Assembly: GCA_964506325.1 (NCBI GenBank) | Contig: CAZDLO010000074.1 | Coordinates: 1-17,134 of the forward strand | Reading direction: 5' to 3' | DNA length: 17,134 bases | Source: CAINVV01 sp964506325 | GTDB taxonomy: Bacteria > Bacteroidota > Bacteroidia > Bacteroidales > Prolixibacteraceae | Notes under the pieces: model-generated | Databases searched by the model: none | Seen by the model: only the letters and a program-made list of their open reading frames with translations | Told to the model about the DNA's origin: nothing | Shown here: positions 7,377-14,990 of the stretch, piece after piece | How positions within the stretch are numbered: the first letter of the stretch is position 1 | Layout of the letters: every line of letters begins with the position of its first letter | Translations under genes and position numbers: made by a program

Positions 7377-8735
7377 TTCTTCCCTCTTCTCATCCTCAAT
7401 GAAATGATCAGGAAGAGATTTCTGGGTTTTGATCCCAAGTTCTTTAAGTTTCTCTGAAGTTCTGACTAGGTTGCCCTTGCCTGAATGTAATTTGCTGAGG
7501 GCATTACTGTAACTGGATTGAGCTGTTTCGATGCCTTTCCCCACTTTTTCAAGGTCCTGGACGAAATTGACAAATTTATCGTAAAGTGAGGCTCCCAGGG
7601 AAGCAATCTCAAGAGCGTTTTTGGTCTGATTCTCTTGTTTCCAGATGGACGCAATTGTTCTTAATGTTGCCAACAATGTTGAAGGGCTTACAATAACAAC
7701 CTTGTTATCCCATGCATAATTAAACAACTCCTGATCTCCCTGAACAGCAATACTGAAGGATGATTCTATGGGCAGAAAGAGCAAAACAAAATCCGGACTG
7801 TTCAGGTTCTTTGCGGTCGGGTAATGTTTGTCTGAAAGCATTTTGATGTGGGAACGAAGAGATTTAAGGTGATCAGCCAGGTGGACGGACCTGTGTTCGT
7901 CGGAAGATTCATTGACAAGCCGTTCGTAAGCGACAAGGGATACTTTTGAGTCAATAATCAGGTGCTTCTTATCCGGGAGATGTATGATCACATCCGGCCG
8001 TATTTGTTTCCCATCACTATTTTCATCAACAACCTCCCTTTCAAATTCCCTTCCATTGGTCAGGCCTGAACGTTCCAGCACCCTTTCGAGAACAAATTCA
8101 CCCCAGTTGCCCTGTTTTTTGACATCCCCTTTAAGAGCTTGCGTTAAATTGTGCGCTTCATCACTGATCCTGAGGTTAAGATCCTGTAATTTCTTTAATT
8201 CTGCTTTCAGGTCGGTCTGGTCTCTCAAGGTCTTCTCGTAGGATTCCTCAACCTTTTTCTCAAATATTGATATTTTCTCCTTGAGTGGGGATAAGATATC
8301 TCCTATATTCTTCTGATTCAGGGAAGTAAATTCAGCAGAATGTACTTTTAAAATATTGTTGGCCAGATTTTCAAATTCCATGGTTAACCGCTTCTGGATC
8401 TGCTCAAGTTCAAGAGCACGTTCAGTTAACTGTTTTTTTGCCTGGTCCAGTTCCGACAAAGAAGTTGATAACTGTCTCAGCGTATCTTCGTTCTTCAGGC
8501 GTTCAGCAGCCAGTTCCGCCTTTAGGTCTGAGTAATCCCGTGTCAGGGTGGTTAGTTGTTGTTCAGCAAGGGCCTTCACTTTTTCGGCTTCGGCTATTTT
8601 TGAGAGTCCCAGCATTCCCGCCTCATTCAGTCTCGTTAAATGAGCAGCCCTTTCATCACTTAAACGACGTTGTTGCCAGAGAAAGGCCATAATGCCTCCA
8701 GCCAGAAATGCCAAAACCGGGTAAAAGATTTCCAT
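7338..8735 (-). CDS. rmuC: RmuC-family protein (DNA recombination)
   Basis: 465 residues from the chosen start MEIFYPVLAFLAGGIMAFLWQ. The protein has one N-terminal membrane anchor (about 4-17), a long coiled coil (about 30-190, many ERA/AEL/KLQ heptads) and the RmuC core. The core includes GNWGEFVLERVLERSGL, RPDVIIHLPDKKHLIIDSKVSLVAYERLV and FVLLFLPIESSFSIAV. RmuC proteins limit inversion between short inverted repeats and are thought to be nuclease-related. The frame extends 19 codons further upstream to 8792, but that extension lies inside the terminator of the preceding gene (8752-8790) and would put charged residues before the anchor. The ATG at 8733-8735 is therefore preferred. Bases before it show no clear Shine-Dalgarno, which is common in Bacteroidota. 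Read-through from the upstream operon may contribute to expression. Confidence 0.92.
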   Translation of the reverse strand: MEIFYPVLAFLAGGIMAFLWQQRRLSDERAAHLTRLNEAGMLGLSKIAEAEKVKALAEQQLTTLTRDYSDLKAELAAERLKNEDTLRQLSTSLSELDQAKKQLTERALELEQIQKRLTMEFENLANNILKVHSAEFTSLNQKNIGDILSPLKEKISIFEKKVEESYEKTLRDQTDLKAELKKLQDLNLRISDEAHNLTQALKGDVKKQGNWGEFVLERVLERSGLTNGREFEREVVDENSDGKQIRPDVIIHLPDKKHLIIDSKVSLVAYERLVNESSDEHRSVHLADHLKSLRSHIKMLSDKHYPTAKNLNSPDFVLLFLPIESSFSIAVQGDQELFNYAWDNKVVIVSPSTLLATLRTIASIWKQENQTKNALEIASLGASLYDKFVNFVQDLEKVGKGIETAQSSYSNALSKLHSGKGNLVRTSEKLKELGIKTQKSLPDHFIEDEKREESPGEVSGFFKEG

Positions 8736-8751
8736 GGAAGTGATTTTGGTA

Positions 8752-8790
8752 TAAAAATAAAAAAAGCGCAACCGTTTTAGGTGGTTGCGC
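8752..8790 (-). terminator. Intrinsic terminator of the lpxH-KAS III unit
   Basis: On the minus strand, GCGCAACC (8790-8783) pairs with GGTTGCGC (8773-8766) over 8 bp, followed by a T-rich tail (8765-8752). It lies about 57 bp after the stop of the FabH-like gene and just before the rmuC start. It separates the two transcription units and decides the rmuC start. Confidence 0.88.
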
Positions 8791-8847
8791 AAATAAATTA
8801 TTGACCAAATACCCCCGGTTGAAAAATTATCAGGTGTTTATCTGGTT

Positions 8848-9939
8848 TCAGCGGGAGATTTCAGGGAATTTGTATACGATTGAATTAACAACCATTCCTG
8901 CACCCACAGAGGTTAGAATAATATTATCACCGGGTTCAATGGCATGATCCTCCATTTTATTCTTCAGAATAAGATCAAGCAGAGTAGGCACAGTCGCTGT
9001 GGATGAATTACCAAGTGTCCGGATTGTCATGGGCATAACCTCTGGGTTAAATTCCTTGATTCCATAGAGTTTGAAGACCCGGTGGAGGATTGCCTCATCC
9101 ATTTTCTCATTGGCCTGATGGATGAGTACCTTGGTAATATCATTAAGGTGAAGTCCGGCTTTATCAAGACTATCTTTCACCACCCCGGGAACTGCGCTTA
9201 GGGCATAGGCATACACCTTGTGACCTGCCATCCTGATATTTATTTCAGTTCCTTTATAATCAGGGTTCAGTGAGACTCCCATTTTAAGCATGCCGGGGTC
9301 AATATCTGAGCGGCTTTCACTGGCAAGAATTCCGACAGGAGTATCACTTTCAATTGCCTCGACAATTGCAGCGCCAGCACCATCTGAAAAAATCATGCGG
9401 TCCCTGTCATAGGGATCAGAAACCCGTGAGGTCAGATCAGAGCCGATTACAAGTCCGCATTTAAACAACCCACTCTTAATGTAGGCATCGGCCACAATCA
9501 TAGCTGTTGTCCATCCCGGACATCCTGCTATAACGTCGTGTGTCATTACTTTTGGATTTTTAATGCCCAGACCCAGCTTAACACGATTGGCAATGGCAGG
9601 ACACATATCAGAGCGGTAGGTGCCGGGATAGATATCTCCAAAGTTATGTGCGGCAATGATAAATTCAAGTTTCTCCCTGTCGAAGCCAGAAGAGACAATC
9701 GCATCCTCTGCGGCAAAAGTGGCCAGGTGGCTTGTAGCCTGATCAGGTTCTGCGTAACGTCTTTCTTCAATGTTGGTTATTTCATTGAATTTGCGAATGA
9801 TTTCGGAGTTGGGAGTTTCAAATTTCTTCCCGGTTCCAGGGTCATAAAAGTCGGCATCAAGGAAGAAATCGTTGTGGATTATGGTTGGTGGAACATAAGA
9901 ACCTGTCCCGGTAATGATGGTATAAAGCTTTTTACTCAT
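8848..9939 (-). CDS. 3-oxoacyl-ACP synthase III family protein (FabH-like)
   Basis: A 363-residue thiolase-fold condensing enzyme. The KAS III catalytic triad is visible: Cys140 in DVIAGCPGW, His274 in LIHQANEKM and Asn311 in LGNSSTATVP. The C-terminal GDNIILTSVGAGM is also typical. These enzymes condense an acyl-CoA with malonyl-ACP to begin a fatty-acyl or polyketide-like chain. The protein is longer than housekeeping FabH (about 315-330), with extra residues at the N-terminus (roughly 24-50, LDADFYDPGTGKKFETPN). It may therefore be a specialised paralogue rather than the FabH of bulk fatty acid synthesis. It follows lpxH after only 2 bp, so the two are co-transcribed and probably translationally coupled. 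A link to lipid A acyl chains or another envelope lipid is possible but only inferred. Confidence 0.88.
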   Translation of the reverse strand: MSKKLYTIITGTGSYVPPTIIHNDFFLDADFYDPGTGKKFETPNSEIIRKFNEITNIEERRYAEPDQATSHLATFAAEDAIVSSGFDREKLEFIIAAHNFGDIYPGTYRSDMCPAIANRVKLGLGIKNPKVMTHDVIAGCPGWTTAMIVADAYIKSGLFKCGLVIGSDLTSRVSDPYDRDRMIFSDGAGAAIVEAIESDTPVGILASESRSDIDPGMLKMGVSLNPDYKGTEINIRMAGHKVYAYALSAVPGVVKDSLDKAGLHLNDITKVLIHQANEKMDEAILHRVFKLYGIKEFNPEVMPMTIRTLGNSSTATVPTLLDLILKNKMEDHAIEPGDNIILTSVGAGMVVNSIVYKFPEISR

Positions 9940-9941
9940 AA

Positions 9942-10724
9942 TTATAATGTTATTCTATACTCTTTTAATTTTTCTTGATTTATATTTTCCAGTCGGAATC
10001 CGCTTGCGTCGAAAACACCATAGGAGAATTTTTTTATCCAGTCCCCCAGAACAATAAGCCTGCTATCAGGTTCAACCTGCTCATTGAGCATGATGTGACG
10101 ATGGCCGAAAACGAAATAATCAAAATGTTCTTTTTGCAAAACGCTTTTTGCAAAATTATATTGCGCTTCAAATTCCAATCCTTTAAAATTTTGTTCTTTG
10201 GAGTTATAGGAGAGGCGGCTTTTTTTCGACCAATAGTGAGCCAGTCTGAATGATAGATCCGGATGGATTTTGGCAAAAGCCCACTGGGCAATTTTGTTGT
10301 GAAAAAATTTCTTAATGAGCTGGTAACCGAAATCTTTTTCCCCCAGGTCATCCCCATGAGAGAGAAAAAATTTCTTCCCGTAGAGTTCCATCTCAACTGA
10401 ACCTGAGTGAACAACCATTCCCGTTTCTTTGGGAAGATAATCAAATACCCAGATGTCGTGGTTGCCGGTGAAAAAATGAACAGGAATACCGCTGTCACAT
10501 ATTTCGGCCAGTGTTCCCAGTGATCTGACAAAACCCTTCGGGACTGTTTTTTTGTATTCAAACCAGAAATCAAAAAAATCACCCATCAAAAATATCATGG
10601 AGGCTTCTTCCCTGATCGATTTTAGCCAGTCGACGAATAACAATTCACGTTCTTTGTTGTTCCTGAGTGCAGGAGCGCCAAAGTGCAGGTCCGAGACAAA
10701 AAAAATTTTCTTTCCGATAACCAC
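9942..10724 (-). CDS. lpxH: UDP-2,3-diacylglucosamine pyrophosphatase
   Basis: A 260-residue calcineurin-type metallophosphoesterase. All metal-binding motifs are present: DLH (Asp12, His14), GDFFDFW (Asp49), GNHD (Asn88), SHGDD (His123) and GHRH (His208, His210). The set and order match LpxH, which cleaves UDP-2,3-diacylglucosamine to lipid X in lipid A synthesis at the cytoplasmic face of the inner membrane. The length is close to the usual 240-260. The start is a GTG (10722-10724) that places VIGKKIFFVSDLH at the N-terminus. The frame is open for about 20 codons upstream but has no ATG there before in-frame stops. A Bacteroidetes promoter lies about 40 bp upstream. It is the first gene of a two-gene unit with the FabH-like synthase. 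Confidence 0.92.
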   Translation of the reverse strand: MVIGKKIFFVSDLHFGAPALRNNKERELLFVDWLKSIREEASMIFLMGDFFDFWFEYKKTVPKGFVRSLGTLAEICDSGIPVHFFTGNHDIWVFDYLPKETGMVVHSGSVEMELYGKKFFLSHGDDLGEKDFGYQLIKKFFHNKIAQWAFAKIHPDLSFRLAHYWSKKSRLSYNSKEQNFKGLEFEAQYNFAKSVLQKEHFDYFVFGHRHIMLNEQVEPDSRLIVLGDWIKKFSYGVFDASGFRLENINQEKLKEYRITL

Positions 10725-11047
10725 AGGCAGTTTTTGTGAAAAATCTTTGCCAATTAATTTCGCGACAAAGATAGATGTTAATCACTATTTAACAAGACAA
10801 AAAATGTTAATGGATCAAAACCGACCAAATACCGGAAAAGCTTCATTGATAAAACTATACAACATTTAATGATCGGAGCGGGAAAACCTAAACTATGAAA
10901 TACCGTCTATTTCCCTGCAAAGAACAGGGTTTCCCGGGAGAAACAGCAGTTAAGTTGGAGATGGTTGCTAAAATCAAATTCTGAACTACTCTGCAATTTA
11001 TCAGAATTGGTTTTCTGAAAACTTTTGCCAATCAGACTAAGCAACTT
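10725..11047. other. Intergenic region, 323 bp
   Basis: It lies between the 3' end of the TlpA-like gene and the start of lpxH, both on the minus strand. The lpxH promoter is at its left end. The rest has no convincing gene. A 29-codon plus-strand frame at 10895-10984 begins with ATG but has no recognised features. On the minus strand, short stems follow the TlpA-like stop (GTTTT-CAG-AAAAC near 11011-11023 and CCCTG/CAGGG near 10911-10931). Neither is followed by a good T run, so I call no terminator. Confidence 0.6.
10766..10797 (-). promoter_or_regulatory. Bacteroidetes-type promoter of lpxH
   Basis: On the minus strand, TATCTTTG (10773-10766) is an exact match to the Bacteroidetes -7 element TAnnTTTG. 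About 19 bp upstream lies CTTGTT (10796-10791), a weak match to the -33 TTTG. A better TTTG at 10801-10798 is 24 bp away, slightly too far. Transcription would begin about 35 bp before the lpxH GTG, a normal leader length. Confidence 0.6.
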
Positions 11048-12190
11048 TCACATACATTTTGCCAATGCATTGTTGAGCTCAGGTCCCTGCAGGTTTTTCC
11101 CGATGATATTTCCTTCCCTGTCCAGAAGATAGTTTGATGGAACTGACTTGATATTATAGCTGATCAATGCATTTATGCTACCCTTCATATCCCCCACATT
11201 GATCCAGGTGAGCTGATCTTCTGAAATAGCTGTGGTCCAGGCAGATCTGTCATCATCAACACTAACCATATAAATTTCAAATCCCCTGTTCCGGTATTTG
11301 GCATAAAGCTCTACCAATACCTGGTTCTGAATTCTGGAGGTACGATCCTTGGCTGACCAGAAATGCAACAAGACATATTTCCCATGCAATGACCAAAGTT
11401 CATGCTGGATGCCAGAAACATCAGGTAGTATGATATTTAGTGAATTCACGGCCTTCTGGGCTATAAGGTCGTTCAGTTTGGAGCTGCTTTGTTGCCTTAA
11501 TAAGTTAAGGGTGTTGTTATACAGTGCTTTTACCTGTTCGTTCTTTGGATAGATCGCATACAGAGCTGATGCGGACGATCTCATGGCCTGAAAGTCATTG
11601 GCCACGAAATTGTTCTCGTCCCACTTCTGGTAAAGTGCATACACGCAGGCCATTGAAAATGGATTCCTTTTTACAAAATCATTCAGATAAGTGGTATAAT
11701 CGTTGAAACGCCGTACATATTCACTGTTCCACCGCTCCAGGTCGGTTGAGTAACCTGCATTTCCCTGGTATTTCTGGTATAGTTGGCGCAATGAATCCAG
11801 TTTTGGTTTTACTTCTGAGAAACGCAAGGTCAGGTCGCGCACCTTTGATGAGTTATCGGAACCTTTGACGTCATAGTCGCGTGAAAGATTCTTATAGGAC
11901 CCTGATATTGTGAGATTTTCTGCAGAGTCAGGTAATATTGTGACGAAATTGGTTTCGGATACCTTTAAAAGGTAAAAGGTAGGGGCACTGACTTTCCCCT
12001 TTAGTTTAAAGGATCCATTATTATCCATTTTGGCAGAATCAGAAGATACCTGAGAATTGTTCAGCAGATGATTCAGGTAAATGGTTTTGCCGGCTCCCCC
12101 TTCAATTTTCCCGGTTATGGTGAAGTTGCTCTTTTTTCCGCAGGCAACAAGGAGAATAGCGACAGACAAAATAGTAAGGATACGGTTCAT
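11048..12190 (-). CDS. TlpA-like lipoprotein with DUF4369-type N-terminus and CxxC-less thioredoxin domain
   Basis: A 380-residue lipoprotein (LLVAC, lipidated Cys17). Residues of about 22-110 (FTITGKIEGGAGKTIYLN, then a beta-rich stretch) resemble the DUF4369 domain found before thioredoxin domains in Bacteroidetes. Residues 125-245 are mostly helical. Residues of about 255-380 resemble a TlpA/AhpC-type thioredoxin fold: LPDVSG, YVLLHFWSAKDRTSR, GFEIYMVSVDDD, SVPSNYLLDREGNIIGK, with the cis-proline Pro351. The active-site loop that is normally FWASWCGPC reads FWSAKDRTS (277-285). Both redox cysteines are therefore absent, and the protein should not act as a thiol-disulfide oxidoreductase. 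It is probably periplasmic and may be a binding or structural protein. It is a single-gene unit, divergent from ribF. Confidence 0.88.
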   Translation of the reverse strand: MNRILTILSVAILLVACGKKSNFTITGKIEGGAGKTIYLNHLLNNSQVSSDSAKMDNNGSFKLKGKVSAPTFYLLKVSETNFVTILPDSAENLTISGSYKNLSRDYDVKGSDNSSKVRDLTLRFSEVKPKLDSLRQLYQKYQGNAGYSTDLERWNSEYVRRFNDYTTYLNDFVKRNPFSMACVYALYQKWDENNFVANDFQAMRSSASALYAIYPKNEQVKALYNNTLNLLRQQSSSKLNDLIAQKAVNSLNIILPDVSGIQHELWSLHGKYVLLHFWSAKDRTSRIQNQVLVELYAKYRNRGFEIYMVSVDDDRSAWTTAISEDQLTWINVGDMKGSINALISYNIKSVPSNYLLDREGNIIGKNLQGPELNNALAKCM

Positions 12191-12321
12191 GTGTAAAAAG
12201 TTTATTATTTAATTGCCAAATGGAACGCCAAGGTATTCATTTCAGGTTGCTCCCGGCCTGTCGGGATGGGATTTTTTTCCTTTTTTTTGTTTGATTCTCC
12301 CATGGGAATAAATTGAAGCAA

Positions 12322-12329
12322 CAAAAATA
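12322..12329 (-). promoter_or_regulatory. Possible -7 element for the TlpA-like gene
   Basis: The minus strand reads TATTTTTG, matching TAnnTTTG, 132 bp upstream of the TlpA-like start. The -33 region has only a weak match (GTTTA near 12344-12348). The surroundings are very AT-rich, so chance is possible. If it is used, the leader would be about 125 bases long. Confidence 0.35.
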
Positions 12330-12398
12330 AAAAATCACGGCTAATAAACAGACTTTAAGTGAAAAATGAAAATCAGCAGAGAGGCCAAAATATTTAAC

Positions 12399-12406
12399 TA
12401 TTTTTG
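12399..12406 (+). promoter_or_regulatory. Possible -7 element for ribF
   Basis: TATTTTTG matches the Bacteroidetes TAnnTTTG. It ends 15 bp before the preferred ribF GTG start and would give a very short leader. No TTTG is seen at the usual -33 distance. It also overlaps the alternative TTG start at 12404, which argues against that start. Confidence 0.4.
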
Positions 12407-12421
12407 CATTTTTATTTTTAC

Positions 12422-13369
12422 GTGCAAATACATTACGGATTAGATAATTTTGATGCCCGCAAACCGGTTGTTACAATCGGAACTTTCGATGGTGTTCACC
12501 TCGGTCACCGTGAGGTAATTGATGAACTGAAAAGCATCAGCCTCCAAACAGGGGGGGAATCTGTTGTTTTTACTTTTTCACCTCATCCGCGGATGATCGT
12601 TACTCCAAACGAAGATACAATCAGATTGTTATCAACCATTGAGGAGAAAACTGCCATTCTGGAAGAATTGGGAATTGACCGCCTAGTTATATATCCATTT
12701 ACCAGGGATTTTGCAACACTCTCCTATACCGAATTTGTGGAAGAAATATTGGTTAAAAGGATGAACATCCATAAACTGGTAACCGGTTATGATCACAAGC
12801 TTGGACACGACCGTATGGGTGATTTTCAGGCTCTCAGCCTTTTGGGTGAGAAGTATGGGTTTGAGGTTGAGCAATTGAGTCAGCTGGTGGTGGAAAATGT
12901 TGCTGTCAGCTCCACCCGGATACGACAGGCTCTAGAAGCAGGAGACATGAGGAAGGCAAACCATTTTCTCGGATATAGGTATATCCTGAAGGGCCGGGTT
13001 GTTGAAGGAAGAAGGCTGGGCAGGGAGTTGGGGTTTCCAACAGCAAATATTCTGCCGGATGACCGTCACAAGATGGTGCCGGCAGATGGTGTTTATGCTG
13101 TTTATGTTGATATTGAAGGCAGTCGGTATGAAGGGATGCTGAATGTTGGTACCCGGCCAACTGTTAATACTAATGTGGATCACAGAAGTATTGAAGCTCA
13201 TATTTTCAATTTTTCAAAAGATATTTACCAGGAAGGTATTACTGTCCACTTTGTTGAAAGAATAAGGGATGAAGAAAAATTCGAGAACCTGGAAAAGCTT
13301 AAGGAACAATTGGCACACGATAAGGCCGGTTGTGTGAGTCTCTTCGCAGGACTGAAACAGGAGTCATAA
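12422..13369 (+). CDS. ribF: Bifunctional riboflavin kinase / FAD synthetase
   Basis: 315 residues from a GTG start. The N-terminal FMN adenylyltransferase domain shows VTIGTFDGVHLGH (17-29), FTFSPHPR, LVTGYDHKLGHDRMGD and VSSTRIRQAL. The C-terminal flavokinase domain shows GRVVEGRRLGRELGFPTANI, DGVYAVYV and GMLNVGTRPTVN. The enzyme makes FMN from riboflavin and then FAD. The frame could begin at TTG (12404), adding six residues (MHFYFY). The GTG gives MQIHYGLDNF, the usual RibF N-terminus in Bacteroidetes, and avoids the putative -7 element, so it is preferred. ahcY follows after 33 bp in the same direction, so read-through is likely. Confidence 0.95.
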   Translation: MQIHYGLDNFDARKPVVTIGTFDGVHLGHREVIDELKSISLQTGGESVVFTFSPHPRMIVTPNEDTIRLLSTIEEKTAILEELGIDRLVIYPFTRDFATLSYTEFVEEILVKRMNIHKLVTGYDHKLGHDRMGDFQALSLLGEKYGFEVEQLSQLVVENVAVSSTRIRQALEAGDMRKANHFLGYRYILKGRVVEGRRLGRELGFPTANILPDDRHKMVPADGVYAVYVDIEGSRYEGMLNVGTRPTVNTNVDHRSIEAHIFNFSKDIYQEGITVHFVERIRDEEKFENLEKLKEQLAHDKAGCVSLFAGLKQES

Positions 13370-13402
13370 TTTTTATATAAACTATTTAGTAAATTACCAT
13401 AA

Positions 13403-14800
13403 ATGGAAGATTTTAAAGTAAGGGATATTTCGCTGGCATCTTTTGGCCGGAAAGAGATTGAAATAGCAGAAAAGGAGATGCCCGGATTAATGGCGTTACG
13501 TATAAAATATGGTATTGAGAAACCGCTGGAAGGAGTACGTATCATGGGTTCTCTTCACATGACCATACAGACGGCGGTGCTTATTGAAACTCTTGCTCAC
13601 CTCGGGGCCAGGGTGAGATGGGCTTCCTGTAATATTTTTTCGACCCAGGACCATGCTGCAGCAGCAATTGCTGAAGCAGGAATTCCTGTCTTTGCCTGGA
13701 AAGGTGAAACACTTGAGGAGTACTGGTGGTGTACTGAGCGCGCTCTTGATTTTGGTAATAGCCTTGGCCCTCAGTTGATTGTTGATGATGGTGGAGATGC
13801 AACCATGATGGTTCACATCGGAAATGCAGCTGAAAATAATCCGTCTGTTTTGGAGAAAGTGGTGGATGGAGAAGATGAAAGGCAGCTGTATCATGCCCTC
13901 AAAAAGATATTGAAGGAAACCCCCAAACGCTGGAGTAATGCGATTAAGGAGATAAAGGGTGTTTCGGAGGAGACTACAACCGGAGTACACCGGCTGTACC
14001 AAATGCTGGAAAGAGGGGAGTTGCTTTTCCCTGCGATAAATGTCAATGACTCTGTTACCAAATCTAAATTTGACAATCTTTACGGTTGCCGTGAATCGTT
14101 GGCTGACGGTATAAAGCGTGCCACCGATGTCATGGTGGCAGGGAAAGTCGTCCTTATTTGCGGATATGGAGATGTAGGAAAAGGATGTGCAAGATCGCTC
14201 AGAGGTTATGGTGCCAGGGTTATTGTAACTGAGATTGATCCTATCTGCGCCTTACAGGCTGCGATGGAAGGCTTCCAGGTTGCCACCATTGAAGATGTTG
14301 TCAGGGAATGCAATATTTTTGTGACAACCACCGGAAACAAAGATGTGATTACCGCTGAACATCTGGCAGCAATGCCCGACCAGGCAATTGTTTGCAACAT
14401 AGGTCATTTCGACAATGAAATTCAGGTTAGCAGGCTGGAGAAATGGCCAGAAATTAGGAAAATTAACATTAAACCGCAGGTTGATAAGTACCTATTTCCA
14501 GACGGGCATGCTATTTTTCTTCTTGCTGAAGGCCGATTGGTTAACCTGGGATGTGCCACCGGTCATCCTTCGTTCGTTATGAGTAACTCTTTTACCAATC
14601 AAACGCTGGCACAACTTGATTTATGGATGAATGACTACGAAGTAGGAGTTTACCGACTGCCAAAATACCTGGACGAGGAAGTGGCAAGACTCCACCTGGC
14701 ACAACTTGGTGTTAAGCTTACCACCCTGACGCCAGAACAATCAGTATACCTGGGAATTCCCAAAGAAGGGCCTTATAAACCAGAGCACTACCGATATTAG
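13403..14800 (+). CDS. ahcY: Adenosylhomocysteinase (S-adenosylhomocysteine hydrolase)
   Basis: A 465-residue cytoplasmic NAD+-dependent enzyme that reversibly splits S-adenosylhomocysteine into adenosine and homocysteine, clearing the inhibitor made by methyltransferases. Visible features are SLHMTIQTAVLIETL, the substrate-binding NIFSTQDHAAAAIA, VDDGGDAT (128-134), NVNDSVTKSKFDNLYGCRES (213-232), the NAD-binding loop GYGDVGKGCA (254-263), NIGHFDNE, and the C-terminal KPEHYRY, whose Lys and Tyr reach the NAD of the partner subunit. The region at about 150-185 (VDGEDERQLYHALKKILKE) corresponds to the extra segment of long bacterial forms. The length and all key motifs are intact. It is 33 bp downstream of ribF. 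Confidence 0.97.
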   Translation: MEDFKVRDISLASFGRKEIEIAEKEMPGLMALRIKYGIEKPLEGVRIMGSLHMTIQTAVLIETLAHLGARVRWASCNIFSTQDHAAAAIAEAGIPVFAWKGETLEEYWWCTERALDFGNSLGPQLIVDDGGDATMMVHIGNAAENNPSVLEKVVDGEDERQLYHALKKILKETPKRWSNAIKEIKGVSEETTTGVHRLYQMLERGELLFPAINVNDSVTKSKFDNLYGCRESLADGIKRATDVMVAGKVVLICGYGDVGKGCARSLRGYGARVIVTEIDPICALQAAMEGFQVATIEDVVRECNIFVTTTGNKDVITAEHLAAMPDQAIVCNIGHFDNEIQVSRLEKWPEIRKINIKPQVDKYLFPDGHAIFLLAEGRLVNLGCATGHPSFVMSNSFTNQTLAQLDLWMNDYEVGVYRLPKYLDEEVARLHLAQLGVKLTTLTPEQSVYLGIPKEGPYKPEHYRY

Positions 14801-14806
14801 AAAAGC

Positions 14807-14984
14807 GATGAGTTAGGAGTGATGAGTTATGAGATGCGACTCAGATGGAGTTTTTCTGTTAGTCTCACGCAAGATAATGTTTTCTAAGCGGCTGATTGGC
14901 AAGTTCTCCGAAAAGAGTTTGAGCATTAAATGCGATGCTGGTGTTTTTTCATAACTCATAACTCCTATCTTTTAACTCATAACT
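14807..14984. repeat. Short element bounded by imperfect inverted repeats (GATGAGTTA/TAACTCAT family)
   Basis: The left end (14807-14833) carries ATGAGTTA, GGAGT, ATGAGTTATG in order. The right end (14950-14984), read on the other strand, carries ATGAGTTA, a 7-base insertion, GGAGT, ATGAGTTATG in the same order. The interior has no intact gene. A minus-strand frame ending at 14865 encodes only about 27 residues, including LFGELANQPLRKHYLA. It fills the gap between the convergent ahcY and the Rieske-like gene. It could be a small non-autonomous mobile element or a dispersed intergenic repeat, and its stem may also act as a terminator. Confidence 0.6.
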
Positions 14985-14990
14985 TTCCTC

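Noticed and set aside
8736..8792. 19-codon N-terminal extension of rmuC (MRNHLKRLRFF…)
   Set aside because: It is encoded by the terminator hairpin and T run of the upstream gene. The ATG at 8735 gives the expected N-terminal membrane anchor.
9538..9978. 146-codon plus-strand frame opposite the FabH-like and lpxH genes
   Set aside because: It is antisense to strongly supported genes and has no recognisable motif.
10034..10582. 182-codon minus-strand frame within lpxH
   Set aside because: It is an alternative frame of lpxH. The lpxH frame holds all metal-binding motifs.
10895..10984. 29-codon plus-strand frame in the 323-bp intergenic region
   Set aside because: No convincing ribosome site, promoter or similarity; the length is expected by chance.
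12250..12300. CCCG/CGGG stem followed by T-rich plus-strand sequence as a terminator
   Set aside because: The stem is only about 4 bp and no plus-strand gene lies upstream that it could serve.
12404..12421. TTG start for ribF adding six residues
   Set aside because: It overlaps the putative -7 element and adds an aromatic stretch not typical of RibF. The GTG at 12422 gives the family's usual N-terminus.
13496..14002. 168-codon minus-strand frame opposite ahcY
   Set aside because: It lies fully inside ahcY, whose motifs are continuous, and its composition looks like a shadow frame.
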